Shown here in pieces: positions 31,951 through 41,811 of a stretch of 64,000 nt of DNA. The stretch comes from Aphelidium insulamus (Eukaryota; Aphelidiomycota; Aphelidea; Aphelidiaceae). The notes under the pieces were generated by a model that worked only from the letters and a program-made list of their open reading frames with translations, ran no database searches and was not told the DNA's origin. A program made the position numbers and the translations under genes. The stretch's first letter is position 1, and each line of letters starts with the position of its first letter. The stretch spans positions 62,001 through 126,000 of the forward strand of contig JAZDSV010000025.1 of assembly GCA_036784855.1 (NCBI GenBank). The letters are read 5' to 3'.

Positions 31951-32313
31951 ATGAACTGGACACTTAAATTCGGCGTTGCAGCAGTGAGTGCAGCGTTGTC
32001 ATCGTCGGTAGGCGCGGCCATGTCTGTGCCAGTGATTGTTCCAAAGACGTCCACGAGTGGCCCAGACAAATGCGCTTCAGTACAAGGCACTCAGTTGGAT
32101 TGCTACATGGCGGGCAGGAGCTGTATCTATGATAACACGACCAACAAGTGCAGCCGCTCACCGGACGGACCAGCAATCATACAGAAGATGGCCGATTATT
32201 GCGCCAAGCTGAGCTCGGAGGAGAGCTGCCACAACGATCCCATCGTGAAGGTGTGGTTTATATCCCAGTGCAAGTGGACGGACGATAACAAGTGCCAATT
32301 CAAGTACAAATGA
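31951..32313 (+). CDS. Secreted cysteine-rich protein, array member 6
   Basis: Intronless, 120 aa. The ATG at 31951 starts the signal peptide (MNWTLKFGVAAVSAALSSSV). Mature part: KCASVQGTQLDCYMAGRSCI, NKCSR, DYCAKLSSEESC, SQCKWTDDNKCQFKYK. The eight-cysteine pattern is the same as in members 2, 3 and 5, but it ends right after the last cysteine, without the charged tail. With member 1 it forms the tail-less edge of the array. The upstream ATG in the longer frame (31906) would destroy the signal peptide and is not used here. Confidence 0.77.
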   Translation: MNWTLKFGVAAVSAALSSSVGAAMSVPVIVPKTSTSGPDKCASVQGTQLDCYMAGRSCIYDNTTNKCSRSPDGPAIIQKMADYCAKLSSEESCHNDPIVKVWFISQCKWTDDNKCQFKYK

Positions 32314-32633
32314 TGCCAGTCAAATGACGGCAAATGAGCATTGAATTTCATAGACTTGCAAATGCTAATGCATATCTTCAAGTATATGATATGCACAAAA
32401 TATGTACAGAGGTGACTTCAAAAGACAACAAATAAAAAATCGGTAATGGCAGGCACCCAACAGTTAGGTTTGGGTGCAAACAATGTACTGGGTTACCGGG
32501 TTACCGAGCCACGTTAAGTAGTCAGGCAACGCTCCGCATACGTAAGCGCTGATCGCGATAAGCCGGGTTGCGATGACTTATCAACAAAGCTGCACGGCTG
32601 TGATTGGAGAAGCGCAATTTTTCATTTCTGACA
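32314..32633 (+). other. Spacer before effector-like copy B
   Basis: From about 32480 it resembles the region before copy A (GGGTTACCGAGCC, GCTCCGCATACGTAAGCG). Otherwise no gene. Confidence 0.5.
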
Positions 32634-33757
32634 ATGTCAAGCAGCAGAAAACGCGAAAGATCGTCAGATCCGCCATCGTCCTCGAAAGCCGCCAATACCA
32701 GGGCAGCAGCGACGAAGGACATAGCCGTTATTGAGAAGCGTCGAAATTCGTGGAAATTATCGGACGACGACGCCAATTCTGCCGTGGCGTTGATGAAGGC
32801 TGATCGACTGACGAAAACAGAGATGAAGGACGAATTGCGTGCTTTCCTATACGCCAAGGGTATTATATAGGACAAAAGTAAAGCAGTGAGGACTCACGCA
32901 TTCAATAATCTGCTCAATCCGGATGGTGCGATGGTTTCTGACGCGGCGCGCAAGAAATTGAAATCAGCCCGCGAGCGACTCAGAAGGATCGTTCTCAAAG
33001 GAGAAGTGGGCAAGAACTTGAATGCAAAAGCGAGTTTATTTGATGCGTTTGTCGCCGAACATCCGGAATGGGGTCCTGAGAAGAGCTTTGTCGTATTCCG
33101 TGATCACGAGTTACTCAAGGACAAGCCGCATGCCTACGTGGAACGCGTTCAGCTTAGCGGTCTATGCTATATGCACGCACCCATTGTTCTTCAGCACTAT
33201 CTGGTCGCCATGTTTTCCGATGATGCCATTCCGATGCTCGATATGGCTGTGTACTTGAAGAATTACATGCCTGCAAAATTATTGGAGCGGCGTATTTGGG
33301 ATGATGAGGGTGAAGATTCGTTATCATTCTTGGAACAGGTCTTGGTCAAACAGCCTGCGCCTGTGTTTCTTCCACGCTCGGGAAAAGATGAATTGGAATC
33401 ATACTTCAAGTCTTTTGGCCCGGCCTTGATTTCACGTTTCAAAGTCGAAGAAGCGTTTGATTCAGTGGATTGGCAGCATATCGGACCTATGACTACTGCG
33501 CCGAAGGGAAATCACGCTATGGTTCTTGTTGGAATAAGGAAGGAGGGCGGCGCTACGAGGTATCTTATTCAGAATTGGTGGAAGAGAAGGCATTTGTTGA
33601 AGTGGATGGAGATTACATGAGTGCTTGTGGGGCTTTAATCAACTCTGTTCAGACCCGACAGACTTCTATGGGATCATATTCAACTAATGCTCACGAACAT
33701 GTTGAATGCGAGATACTGGATGCTCAAGAGACCTTCAATTTAGAAATGACATTCTGA
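32634..33757 (+). pseudogene. Effector-like gene copy B: full length, one stop and one frameshift
   Basis: The longer of two related loci (see 23733). Basic Ser/Lys-rich N-terminus with nuclear-localisation-like RKRER, then KLSDDDANSAVALMKAD. An in-frame TAG occurs at 32868-32870 within otherwise continuous coding sequence. After it come a helical part (DAARKKLKSARERLRRIV), then YVERVQLSGLCYMHAP, LDMAVYLKNYMPAKLLERRI, and NHAMVLVGIRKEGG...QNWW. One base is missing at about 33584 relative to copy A, shifting the frame; the true C-terminus lies in the next frame (VEVDGDYMSACGALI to the TGA at 33755-33757). C in SGLCYMHA, H in NHAMVLVG and N in QNWW could be a papain-like triad; untested. The layout recalls nucleus-targeted effectors of CRN type. 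Confidence 0.72.
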
Positions 33758-34403
33758 ATCAAAGAAACAATAAATACACTTGCACCCAATTGATATATCA
33801 TTGAGGAACAAGAAAAGGGATACCACTAAATCGTCATTCAGACAAGTATCCGTGACCTCTTGATCGTTGGATTAATCCATTCATTTGGGACCAATATCCG
33901 TCGCTTCGCTCGGATATTCCAAAAATAAGGCAAACTTAAGCCATTGTGTAGTGGCCCCCATTCCATAAGCGCACCAGCCACAATTGAAATAAATTCAAGT
34001 GTAGTAACGCGCCCACGCAGTGCACGGATGATTTAAATGTCCGCTAATTCGATTTATTCATGGTCGCAGACGCGGTGCGATGATATGTCTTGCTACTAAG
34101 CGATTTGAAGTAACGTCGATGAATATGTAGAAGACGCTGCTTACCTCACGCAGCATATCCCCTTCAGCATGTCCCCATTGATGCATTAGCTTTCAGTGGT
34201 TCACTGAGGCGGTGCAAGATGATCCTGCTTGCACTACCGCATACATACACTATGTACTACTCCATACAGACTTCTGGTACACATATGTACATATTGAAAT
34301 TTTACAGTTTTGCATCAAGATGCGCTGCACTGTTAAGACGCTCTGCACGTTACACAGAGGTTTCTTGCCATATCAAGTAGCAGACTTGAAGATCAACTTA
34401 ATA
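33758..34403 (+). other. Intergenic upstream of the TRIP4-like gene
   Basis: No gene is seen. AATATCCG (33893-33900) and CGGATATT (33911-33918) form an inverted repeat around TCGCTTCGCT. The 30-nt stretch at 34190-34218 (CAGTGGTTCACTGAGGCGGT) recurs at about 41188. Confidence 0.5.
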
Positions 34404-35574
34404 ATGGCCACCAATGATCTGGAGCCTTGGCTGGCGGTACAGCTGTCACTGGCGCTGGGATGTGCGGCCGCAGATGTGGAGCCACTGTTGCAGTCGTTGC
34501 TGCACACGGGCGAGTACCGCACCGCCGACCAGCGTGTTGCCTACCTCTCGGAGCTGCTGGGCGCCGACACGGCAGCGATGAAGCGCATTGCCGTGCGCCT
34601 GCGTGAAACCGACTCTCCGCCACCAGCAGCCACTAAGGCCCGGCAACTGCGCGTGGTGGATAGCACTACAACACAAGCTGTCACCAGTGCTAAGCCGCGC
34701 CAGAAGGCTGTCAACACAGGAGTCATCACGGACAAGAAGCCTAGGCAGCCGCCGCCCAGTAAACGCGACCAAGAGCGGGTTCTGTGCGAATGTCTGGCCA
34801 CTATTCACGGCCTGTTCACCAATTGTGTGTCCTGCGGCAAGATTCTGTGCATGACCGAGGGTGCGGGACCGTGCACCTCGTGCGGTGAGCCGGTGCTCAG
34901 TCAGCGCGCCCCACGCCCATCCTCCGCCAAAACCACTGTATCAAAAGTACGTGGTGATAGCGGTGGCAGTATCGCGTACCGGAAAGCCGTGGCGCCCATT
35001 CACGGCAGTCTGACAGCCGCCGTCTCTGCCACGGTGGACACGGTGCAGAAACAACTGCAGGCCACGCTGTTCCCCCGGCTGCAGACAGATCCTGGGTCGC
35101 AGGCACAGAGCGACCAGTCAGCCGCAGCCGTGGAACAGGAGCTGAGTGCGCTCCAACTGGCAGAGCAGCACAAGAACAAGCTGCTGGAGTTTGATCGCAC
35201 AGACGCCGTGCGCAGTCGCGTTCACGGTGGGTGTAAACCTGGTTCTTTTACCCATACATTCACAATGTTATAACAAGGATATGGATAGACACGTCAGAGG
35301 ATTTCAGTGCGGCCGGCAGCGACATGTGGATGACGCCGGCGGAGCGTGCAATTGCCGTGCGCGAGTATCAGGCATACCAGGATAGGCTGGCCGAGAGTAA
35401 ACGGCGCATCCTGGTCACCATTGACTTGGACGGCGCCACCGTCGCTGAGCAGACCCCGACTCCAGTCGCCAAGCCGGATATTGCGGCTGCATTGCGCCGG
35501 GTACATTAGTTGCTACTGCGTCTATATACAGTGACTGACAACTGTTATAGGCGGCCAAGGAACCAACAGTGTGA
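34404..35574 (+). CDS. TRIP4/ASC-1-like protein with C2HC5 zinc finger
   Basis: Activating signal cointegrator 1 family; in animals part of the ASC-1 complex in transcription and ribosome-quality control. The ATG at 34404 (MATNDLEPWLAVQLSLALG) fits the family N-terminus better than the longer frame from 34212, which is not protein-like. The zinc finger (about residues 130-170) is diagnostic: LCECLATIHGLFTNCVSCGK, ILCMTEGAGPCTSCGE. The linker is disordered, then QLAEQHKNKLLEFDRT. Exon 2 (from about 35280) gives WIDTSEDFSAAGSDMWMTPAER and ends near the stop 35572-35574 after a third small exon. The animal C-terminal ASCH domain is absent, so this is a short form, as in some fungi. The first donor has two possible positions (35226-35232). 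Confidence 0.85.
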
Positions 35575-35632
35575 ATGTGTATACAGATTACTGTATAGCG
35601 ATCTATGAATGCAACCGCGCATGATCACATTT

Positions 35633-37092
35633 TCAGCGCAGATGCCGCGTGGCCATCTCCCCCTCCTCGTCGTCCGTGTCAGTGCCAGCGCCACCACCAC
35701 CTCCACGGGTACCACTGAAGCCGAGATGTTGGCTCTCCGAGTGCAGCAAGCGATCAGTGGGTGTCAGTGGTCGTGCCTTGCCCGACACGCGCATAAACAG
35801 GTGCCGCAGCGTCTGTCCCATGTCACGGAGCCACAGCGAGGCGCCGAATGCATCTCGGAACGAGTCGGCGACACTGGTGAGACGCGCTGGCTGGCCGCCC
35901 AGCTGCGTGGGCCGGTACTCGCCGTAGCCGAAACAGCTGTCGCTCTGGTGCCAGATGGAGGCGACAAACATCTCGCAGCATATCAGAAATGATTGCACGC
36001 CACTGGCCGCCGTCTGCGCCGTCCAGTAGTGTGTTCCGTGTATGACACCCAGCCGTGTCAGCAGTGCAATGAACAGTGACTGCAGTCAGAGTATTAACTG
36101 ATATATAGAAAGTATAATTGTTGAAGGCAGTTACAAGCATTCAATATCAATATCAGGGAAGTACAAGCATTAAGTAGCAGCAAGAAAGAAGAAGAAGAAT
36201 TTGAACACGGTACAAGTAACTAATAAATACAAGTACACTGTCTACATTGATGGCAACAAGAGTGAGTAAATGGAGAGAGTAAAATATAGACACAGACAGA
36301 CAGACATCGTCATACCTGCCAGAATGTCATGAAAATGACAAACTTGACACTGAGGAACTTGGTGATGGGCCGGTGTTCGGCAATGTCCCGCCGGATGGTC
36401 AAATAGACCGTGACCAGCGTGAACATGGCCACGCCGGTGGAGAAGAAATTCACCAGCACCACCCAGAAGCGGCCGTGTGACGGTGACGTGGACTCGGCGC
36501 AGTACACCCCCGCCAGCTCCATGAACACCGCGCTGACAGTCATCACGGGCCGCAGCAGCACGTACTGCATGGCGCCGATACGCGCGTCCATCATAAAGTG
36601 GGGCGACGCGGGACTAAAGTGCACACAGCACAGTGGGTAGGGCAGTGTGCGGCGCGGTTTGGCCGCCAGAACACGCGCCAACTCCTCGTCCGTGTCGCCG
36701 ACAAACCGCAGCAGCAGCGTGAAGAACTCGTAAATGACAAACGACTCGTACACGCCGCGCACAAAGTCAAAGTACACCGCCAGGTGGAAGTAGCGAAAGG
36801 TGAGCCAGGCGGTGGTGGCGTACACGGGCACCATGCAAAGTATGCGCACAATGTGCCGCTGGTAGATGGGCTTGTTGTAGTGCTGGAGGTGGCGGTAGAT
36901 CAGGTGGAAGGACAGTGCGCACGCGGCAAACGCAAACACTCCGCTCACGGCCCAGGCCCACAGATGGGACTGCACTTGTGCCCAGTCTTCATTCTGCAGT
37001 ATGGCCCGTCTGTAGTCGTCCAACGTCAGTTCCACGCCGTTGGCACCTTCTGGCCGGCCACAGAAGCCGCCGATTTCGGTGCTATTGTTCAT
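35633..37092 (-). CDS. TMEM184/OST-alpha family membrane protein
   Basis: DUF300 (Solute_trans_a) family, related to TMEM184 and plant LAZ1. Exon 1 (37092 to about 36317) encodes a short glycosylatable N-terminus (MNNSTEIG) and about six helices (GVFAFAACALSFHLIYRHLQHYNKP, RIVRILCMVPVYATTAW, YFDFVRGVYESFVIYEF, MQYVLLRPVMTV, FWVVLVNFFSTGVAMFTLV, KFVIFMTFWQ). Family marks are HYNKP, the RIL-x-MVP-x-Y motif, YE-x-FVIYEFF and QY-x-LLRP. A 235-nt intron (about 36316-36082, unusually long here and purine-rich) leads to exon 2 with the last helix (SLFIALLTRLG), VQSFLICCEMFVASIWHQ and a disordered Gly/acid-rich tail. Probably an endomembrane or vacuolar transporter-like protein; substrate unknown. 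Confidence 0.88.
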
Positions 37093-37956
37093 TGCGGTGT
37101 TGGTTTATGTATCCGTGTTTGTAGTTGCCTCCTATATCTGTGTGGTTCCGCCTACGGAAATGTGCATACACGCTACGAATATACGCTAAGTGTAGTATAG
37201 AGCACTGGCTAATATATATGGACTATATACAGTCGGCCGATGGCATGCTGAAGTACCAGCTAGAGTGCGCCTCCATCCCGTCGGGACAGGTCACCCCCTT
37301 GAGTGGCGACACGGACAGTGACGAGTTATGCCGCAATGCTGTGGCTGCCTTTGCCCTGGTTGGCGACCACTGTCGACAACTCTGCTGATGTGTCGGCTGA
37401 CTCTTTGTGCAAGCAATGCTTCTCACAGACAGCCACTGTAGAATGGGCGCGGGCATTTATCAGTACCGCTTTGGTTTTGATGCAGCACTACTATTGTTAC
37501 AATACAAGCTTAGCGTCATGGACCGGGTCCAGTGGCTAGTGAGGTGCGCGGCGGACGTTAACAGTAAACCACGCCTGCTGCGCTCCGATCTTTCTCGATA
37601 TTAGCTTTTTAACTCACCGCAGCTGCTGGAGGCGGCCGGTCGCCGCCTACTTTAATATCCTTCTCTGGTGTCGTCTATATTGATGCAGTGTGTTACTGTG
37701 GTGGGGGCTACCCGGGCGACCGTGTGGCCGTCGAGTGATACATAGCTTCACTATCAAACAAACGCTCCCTGGAGCAGTCACTGTTGGATACGCGGTTGCG
37801 TTGTGGGTGGACAATGAGGATCTGCTGCCGGCACAGCGCGGCTTAATTTATAAACTTTGGCGCGACTATATTTTGTGGGCAAGGTCGACCTTAACCCGCA
37901 AATGAGATTTTTGCCGAATTTTTCCGAAAACTTTCGTTCTTTGGTGTATCAAACAA
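37093..37956 (+). other. Intergenic containing a protease gene fragment
   Basis: Upstream of the CRN-class gene. Apart from the fragment at 37230-37395 no gene is seen; weak open frames at 37407-37604 and 37690-37905 have no recognisable content. Confidence 0.45.
37230..37395 (+). pseudogene. Duplicated fragment of the HExxH metalloprotease gene
   Basis: CAGTCGGCCGATGGCATGCT onward is a diverged copy of 42142-42290 (shared SADGML-YQLECAS, DSDE-CRNAVAAFAL-GDH). At about 37375 it switches to CAACTCTGCTGATGTGTCG, which matches 43208-43228 of the same gene, so about 900 bp of the parent are missing. No promoter, start or catalytic site; a relic. Confidence 0.75.
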
Positions 37957-40810
37957 ATGTCTGACGGCGACGGCGGCCCGCCCAGCAAGAAGCAGAGCAC
38001 AGACGACTTGTTTGCGCGTTTAGACGAGGCATATGCAAGGGTGAAACAATCGGATGCCTGTTATGCGCCTGTGGAGCATGCGGCAGCGATGGAAGAATTT
38101 TGCGCAGAGGTTTGCTGTGCTTGCATGGTCATTCAGTGATTTATCGACGCGCAGGCAAGAAGAGTTCTTACTAAATTGGCGGCTTTTTCTGGATTTCAGG
38201 GCTCTCTTGATTTGAGTGACAACTCAAAGGTATTATGCAGAAATCATACTGGTGGTTGTAATCTTTGTAGAATTCAAAGTGTATCGTTTTATGCCGCAAG
38301 GCCGGAAATGACGCAAAAATGCTGCGAGGTCACCTTAATCGTCTTTTGGTGAAAAAGATGGGGTCCCGAGGTCAAAATTGGCCTTACTCATTTCGAGAAG
38401 AGGTTGGGCATACGCATTTCAGAAGTGAGTATAATTCGAGCGTCGGTAGTTTGGATCTCTTTACCGAACACGTAACTTCCGTATCCAAGCGCTGGGATTC
38501 CTCGATTTACTACGCCCCATATACCGTTGCATTTCAGGGAAGTGGAGTCGGAAAGTCACGCACAGTTGTGGAATACGCAAAGAAAAACTACTCTTTTTAC
38601 GTTTGCATTCGTGACGACCCAGGTGGCTTCCCGCCACGTTCTGCCGCGGCGCCCCTGTTCACTCCCCGGTTTGACAGCACTTTTACGAATAACGTCAACA
38701 CGTTTACCGCCTACTATGCCTCCTTAATCGCGGCGGCAATCCAAGTTCTAGTGGACTTTTCTGCTAATGAAACGGATGCAAAAGTATGAGCAATGGTCTT
38801 TATTTCAGCTCTAATTTCTTTCAGGTGGGCCCCGAAAACTTTGTAAACCATCAAATGGAGACGATCACTTCAACAAAATTCTGCGGCCAGACATTTGCAG
38901 ACAAGCTAAAGGATAAACTGACGGATTATTTGTCCACTGTTGAGGCCATGGTCAAGGTTGAAAGTCATTCCAGTAGCAAAAGTTTGAACCAGCTAGAGCT
39001 TGAGCTGGCTACACGTGTTTTGGTTGAAAAGTGCACTTTGTTACAATCTAAACGCGCTGCTGAGGTAAAGTCATCATAGTCAACGACAATCTTTCGCAGC
39101 TGTAATGTTAAGTAGACTTCCCCGGTCCTGTTTATAATCGACGAGGCGTCGCTATTGCTGCCGAAAGTTGATCAGGACTTCGCCTTAAATTACTTTCAAC
39201 ACCTCCGGTACGCCATGCAGTTGGTTCCCTTCGCTACGCCGTTAGTGTTTGTCCTCCTGGACACATATGGCGGACTCTCCAATTTTATGCCGATTGCAGC
39301 TAATCATTCCGGTCGATTTGTGTCTGGCACAAAACTGTTTGAGCCGTATTACAACTTTGGCTTCCCAAAACGTATCAATTACCCACCGCCCGACGATGAT
39401 GACTTTACCCGGGCAAACCTACTAGCATCTGGTCGATACTTGTGGCGCTTGTATAATCCAGGCAATAGTGTGGAGCATTTACCCACTATAGCCCAGTTGT
39501 TGGGTATACGAGCCATAGCTACAAAACAACTGGTGTTGTCGGTGGATGCACCGGAACTGACCTCGGTTAACCTCCTAACGTTGGCGTCGGTGCGACTTCG
39601 CTTTTTGATTAAGGAGAAAAACGAGCTTGCGTTTGAAATGGTGCGCTTCCATGGCGCTCTAATGCAGTACATGTCGCCCGACCGACGTGCACTTATTGTC
39701 AGCCATTCGACTGAGCCTATCCTGGCGGAGGCGGCAGCGGTTCTCATGAATGATGGTCGCCTTACTTGGCTCAAAGTTGTCAAGGAAGTCTATACTAGCC
39801 TGCTGATGGGACAAGTCGATGCCGGCACTCGTGGCGAGATAGCAGCGCGAATTCTGTTGCTTATGTCCCGCGACAATTGCGTTGTCAAACCAAATGGTTG
39901 TTGTTTTTGGTCTAAGCGGGTGCCGCTTGAACTATTTCTGCAGAAACTAGGCGGTGACGGCCTGTGCAATATTGTGAAGAACGGAGGTTATGGAAAGATG
40001 CGCTTAGAAAATTCATTCATCAACTTTACACAGTTTGAGTACGTGACATACACTCCCACGCTGGAAGATTTGAAGCGATTCTATTGCTACTTTGCGGCAG
40101 TGTTCTGCAGGCGCGGCGAGCATGATGTCGATTTGATTATTCCTGTGCGCACAGGTACTGGCGAAAGCGACTATAGCGCCATCGTTGTGCAAGTGGAAAA
40201 CTACGCGGCCACGTCCGAAACAATAATGGACAAAGATGCTGTTCTCTCATACGCTGCGGCTCTTCTTCATGGGGCGTCCGATACGGTGTGTACGCCCAAT
40301 ACGGCGAATGCCGCCGATATGGTGAAAAAGTCCAATATGGTGGTGTCTGGCGGGGTGTCAGGAACAGAAAGTCAGCCAAGTGAAGCGTCAAGCCAGCAAT
40401 GCGAACCAACAAGTCAGCAAAGTTGGCGATTTACTCGCTTCAAAGGAGATTCGCCCTACGATCCGTTCATTTATCTGTTCATGCAGCTGGGCGAGCAGAA
40501 TAATGGCGGCATGGTTGCCCTATACACTGAAGTAGCAAATAAGGAGCGCCAATTCTCCGCGGCGATGATGTCGACAATCGACGAATCAGTGTTTCCACTG
40601 CTCGCTGGTAACGATCACTTGAAAAAGATGCTGCAAAAGATTGCACTTTCGTATTTCAATCCGATTGATGCTATAATGGCGGAGGAATGTACCGAGCAGC
40701 ACAAGCGCAATGCCTTAAGCAAGACTGTCGCTAGTATGATGGCAATCAGTTACCCCGCCAACTGCATCGACGACGACGCCGCCGCTGTCCCCAACGTGAT
40801 TGAGAAATGA
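37957..40810 (+). CDS. CRN-class effector-like protein: P-loop NTPase plus nuclease-like C-terminal domain
   Basis: Five exons join in phase (37957-38109, 38155-38229, 38271-38783, 38825-39064, 39116-40810), giving 891 aa. The N-terminus is short (MSDGDGGPPSKKQSTDDLF) and lacks the usual ubiquitin-like CRN header. Residues about 150-175 hold Walker A (AFQGSGVGKSRTVVEYAKK) and about 331-340 Walker B (VLFIIDEAS). The middle is all-helical/ATPase-like. At about 665-690, DVDLIIPV...SAIVVQVENY has the layout of the restriction-endonuclease-like domain of CRN/RHS-type proteins, where I would expect Q-V-K-N; here glutamate replaces lysine. A Ser/Gln-rich linker leads to a C-terminal module (about 770-891) that is duplicated at 8.2 kb. 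Likely a nuclear-acting effector or genome-conflict protein; function inferred from architecture. Confidence 0.72.
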
Positions 40811-41811
40811 GCGGACTGCACAGTAACACAAATCAATCACTAATTATTTTGACAAAGAGTCGGAAGAAACGCACAAACCACGTGGATAAAATACGCTTTA
40901 TCATATAATGATCATATAATGATCGATCTTGTGAATTGTAAAGAGTCAGGGCCTGGATATAATAACAGAGGTAATAAATACCTGGGGGAGCGTTACGGTC
41001 ACTATGTGGAATCCGTTGGGACGTTGGTGGGCCATCATGCATGCATGATGTATGCTGGTTCACTAATGCAGCGCAAAAATTACGAGGGCCGGCGACTGGC
41101 TAGTTTTGTCTGTACTGAAGTAATTTCACTCTACATATTTCACTTTCTTGACACAGCTTTCTCAATCATTGATGATTTTATCTTTCAGTGGTTCACTGAG
41201 GTGGTGCAAGATTCCGTGTAACACAGTTGCCTGGAATTTTGTAGAGCATGGGGCTTGAGATCTTCTATGAAGGCATGTGCGCACATGCAGTTAAATGTCA
41301 ATACACGTAGTGTTACCACTATGAACTTGATTATGTACACACTTGTTGCATCTCTAGCTGCCAAGTCTAGCAAGAATGGCCTTGATGCCGTGCACTTGAT
41401 ATTAATGTGGTACTGGCTACAGCTAAAGACACTCCATATACATACCGCAGCAGTGGTCAAATTGTTATCAGTTGGGGTACGGCAAGATATGCAGCATAAA
41501 CCACCACCACAACCAGTCGTGACTAATGCGAGAAGTACGTTGGCCAGTCGTGGATGTGAATCTAGCCCGTAGTAGATCGAAATTGAATTGCTACATGAGC
41601 AAAGGTGTTGGCGACATTCACTCATGATTAATGGCCTCGAGGTAGCTTATCGGAGCATGGTCCTCGTGCACGTGCCAGCGCCTAATCATCCTGTATTCCG
41701 CGCATAAGATCTGTTGTATGTAGGAGAACGAAAGGCGAACACGGACGTGTCACGGTCCCCGAAACACTTGGCCACAAGGAGATACACCGCCTGCAAGGAG
41801 ATATACACAAC
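40811..41811 (+). other. Intergenic, 1 kb, no gene recognised
   Basis: No supported gene. Contains a tandem ATCATATAATG pair near 40900-40925, an 18-bp palindrome CATCATGCATGCATGATG at 41033-41050, and at about 41188 a copy of the GTGGTTCACTGAGG(T/C)GGTGCAAG word seen at 34195. Confidence 0.5.

Noticed and set aside
34212..34403. Longer N-terminus for the TRIP4-like protein
   Set aside because: The added residues (many Y, H, C) are not protein-like for this family, and the ATG at 34404 begins the conserved part.
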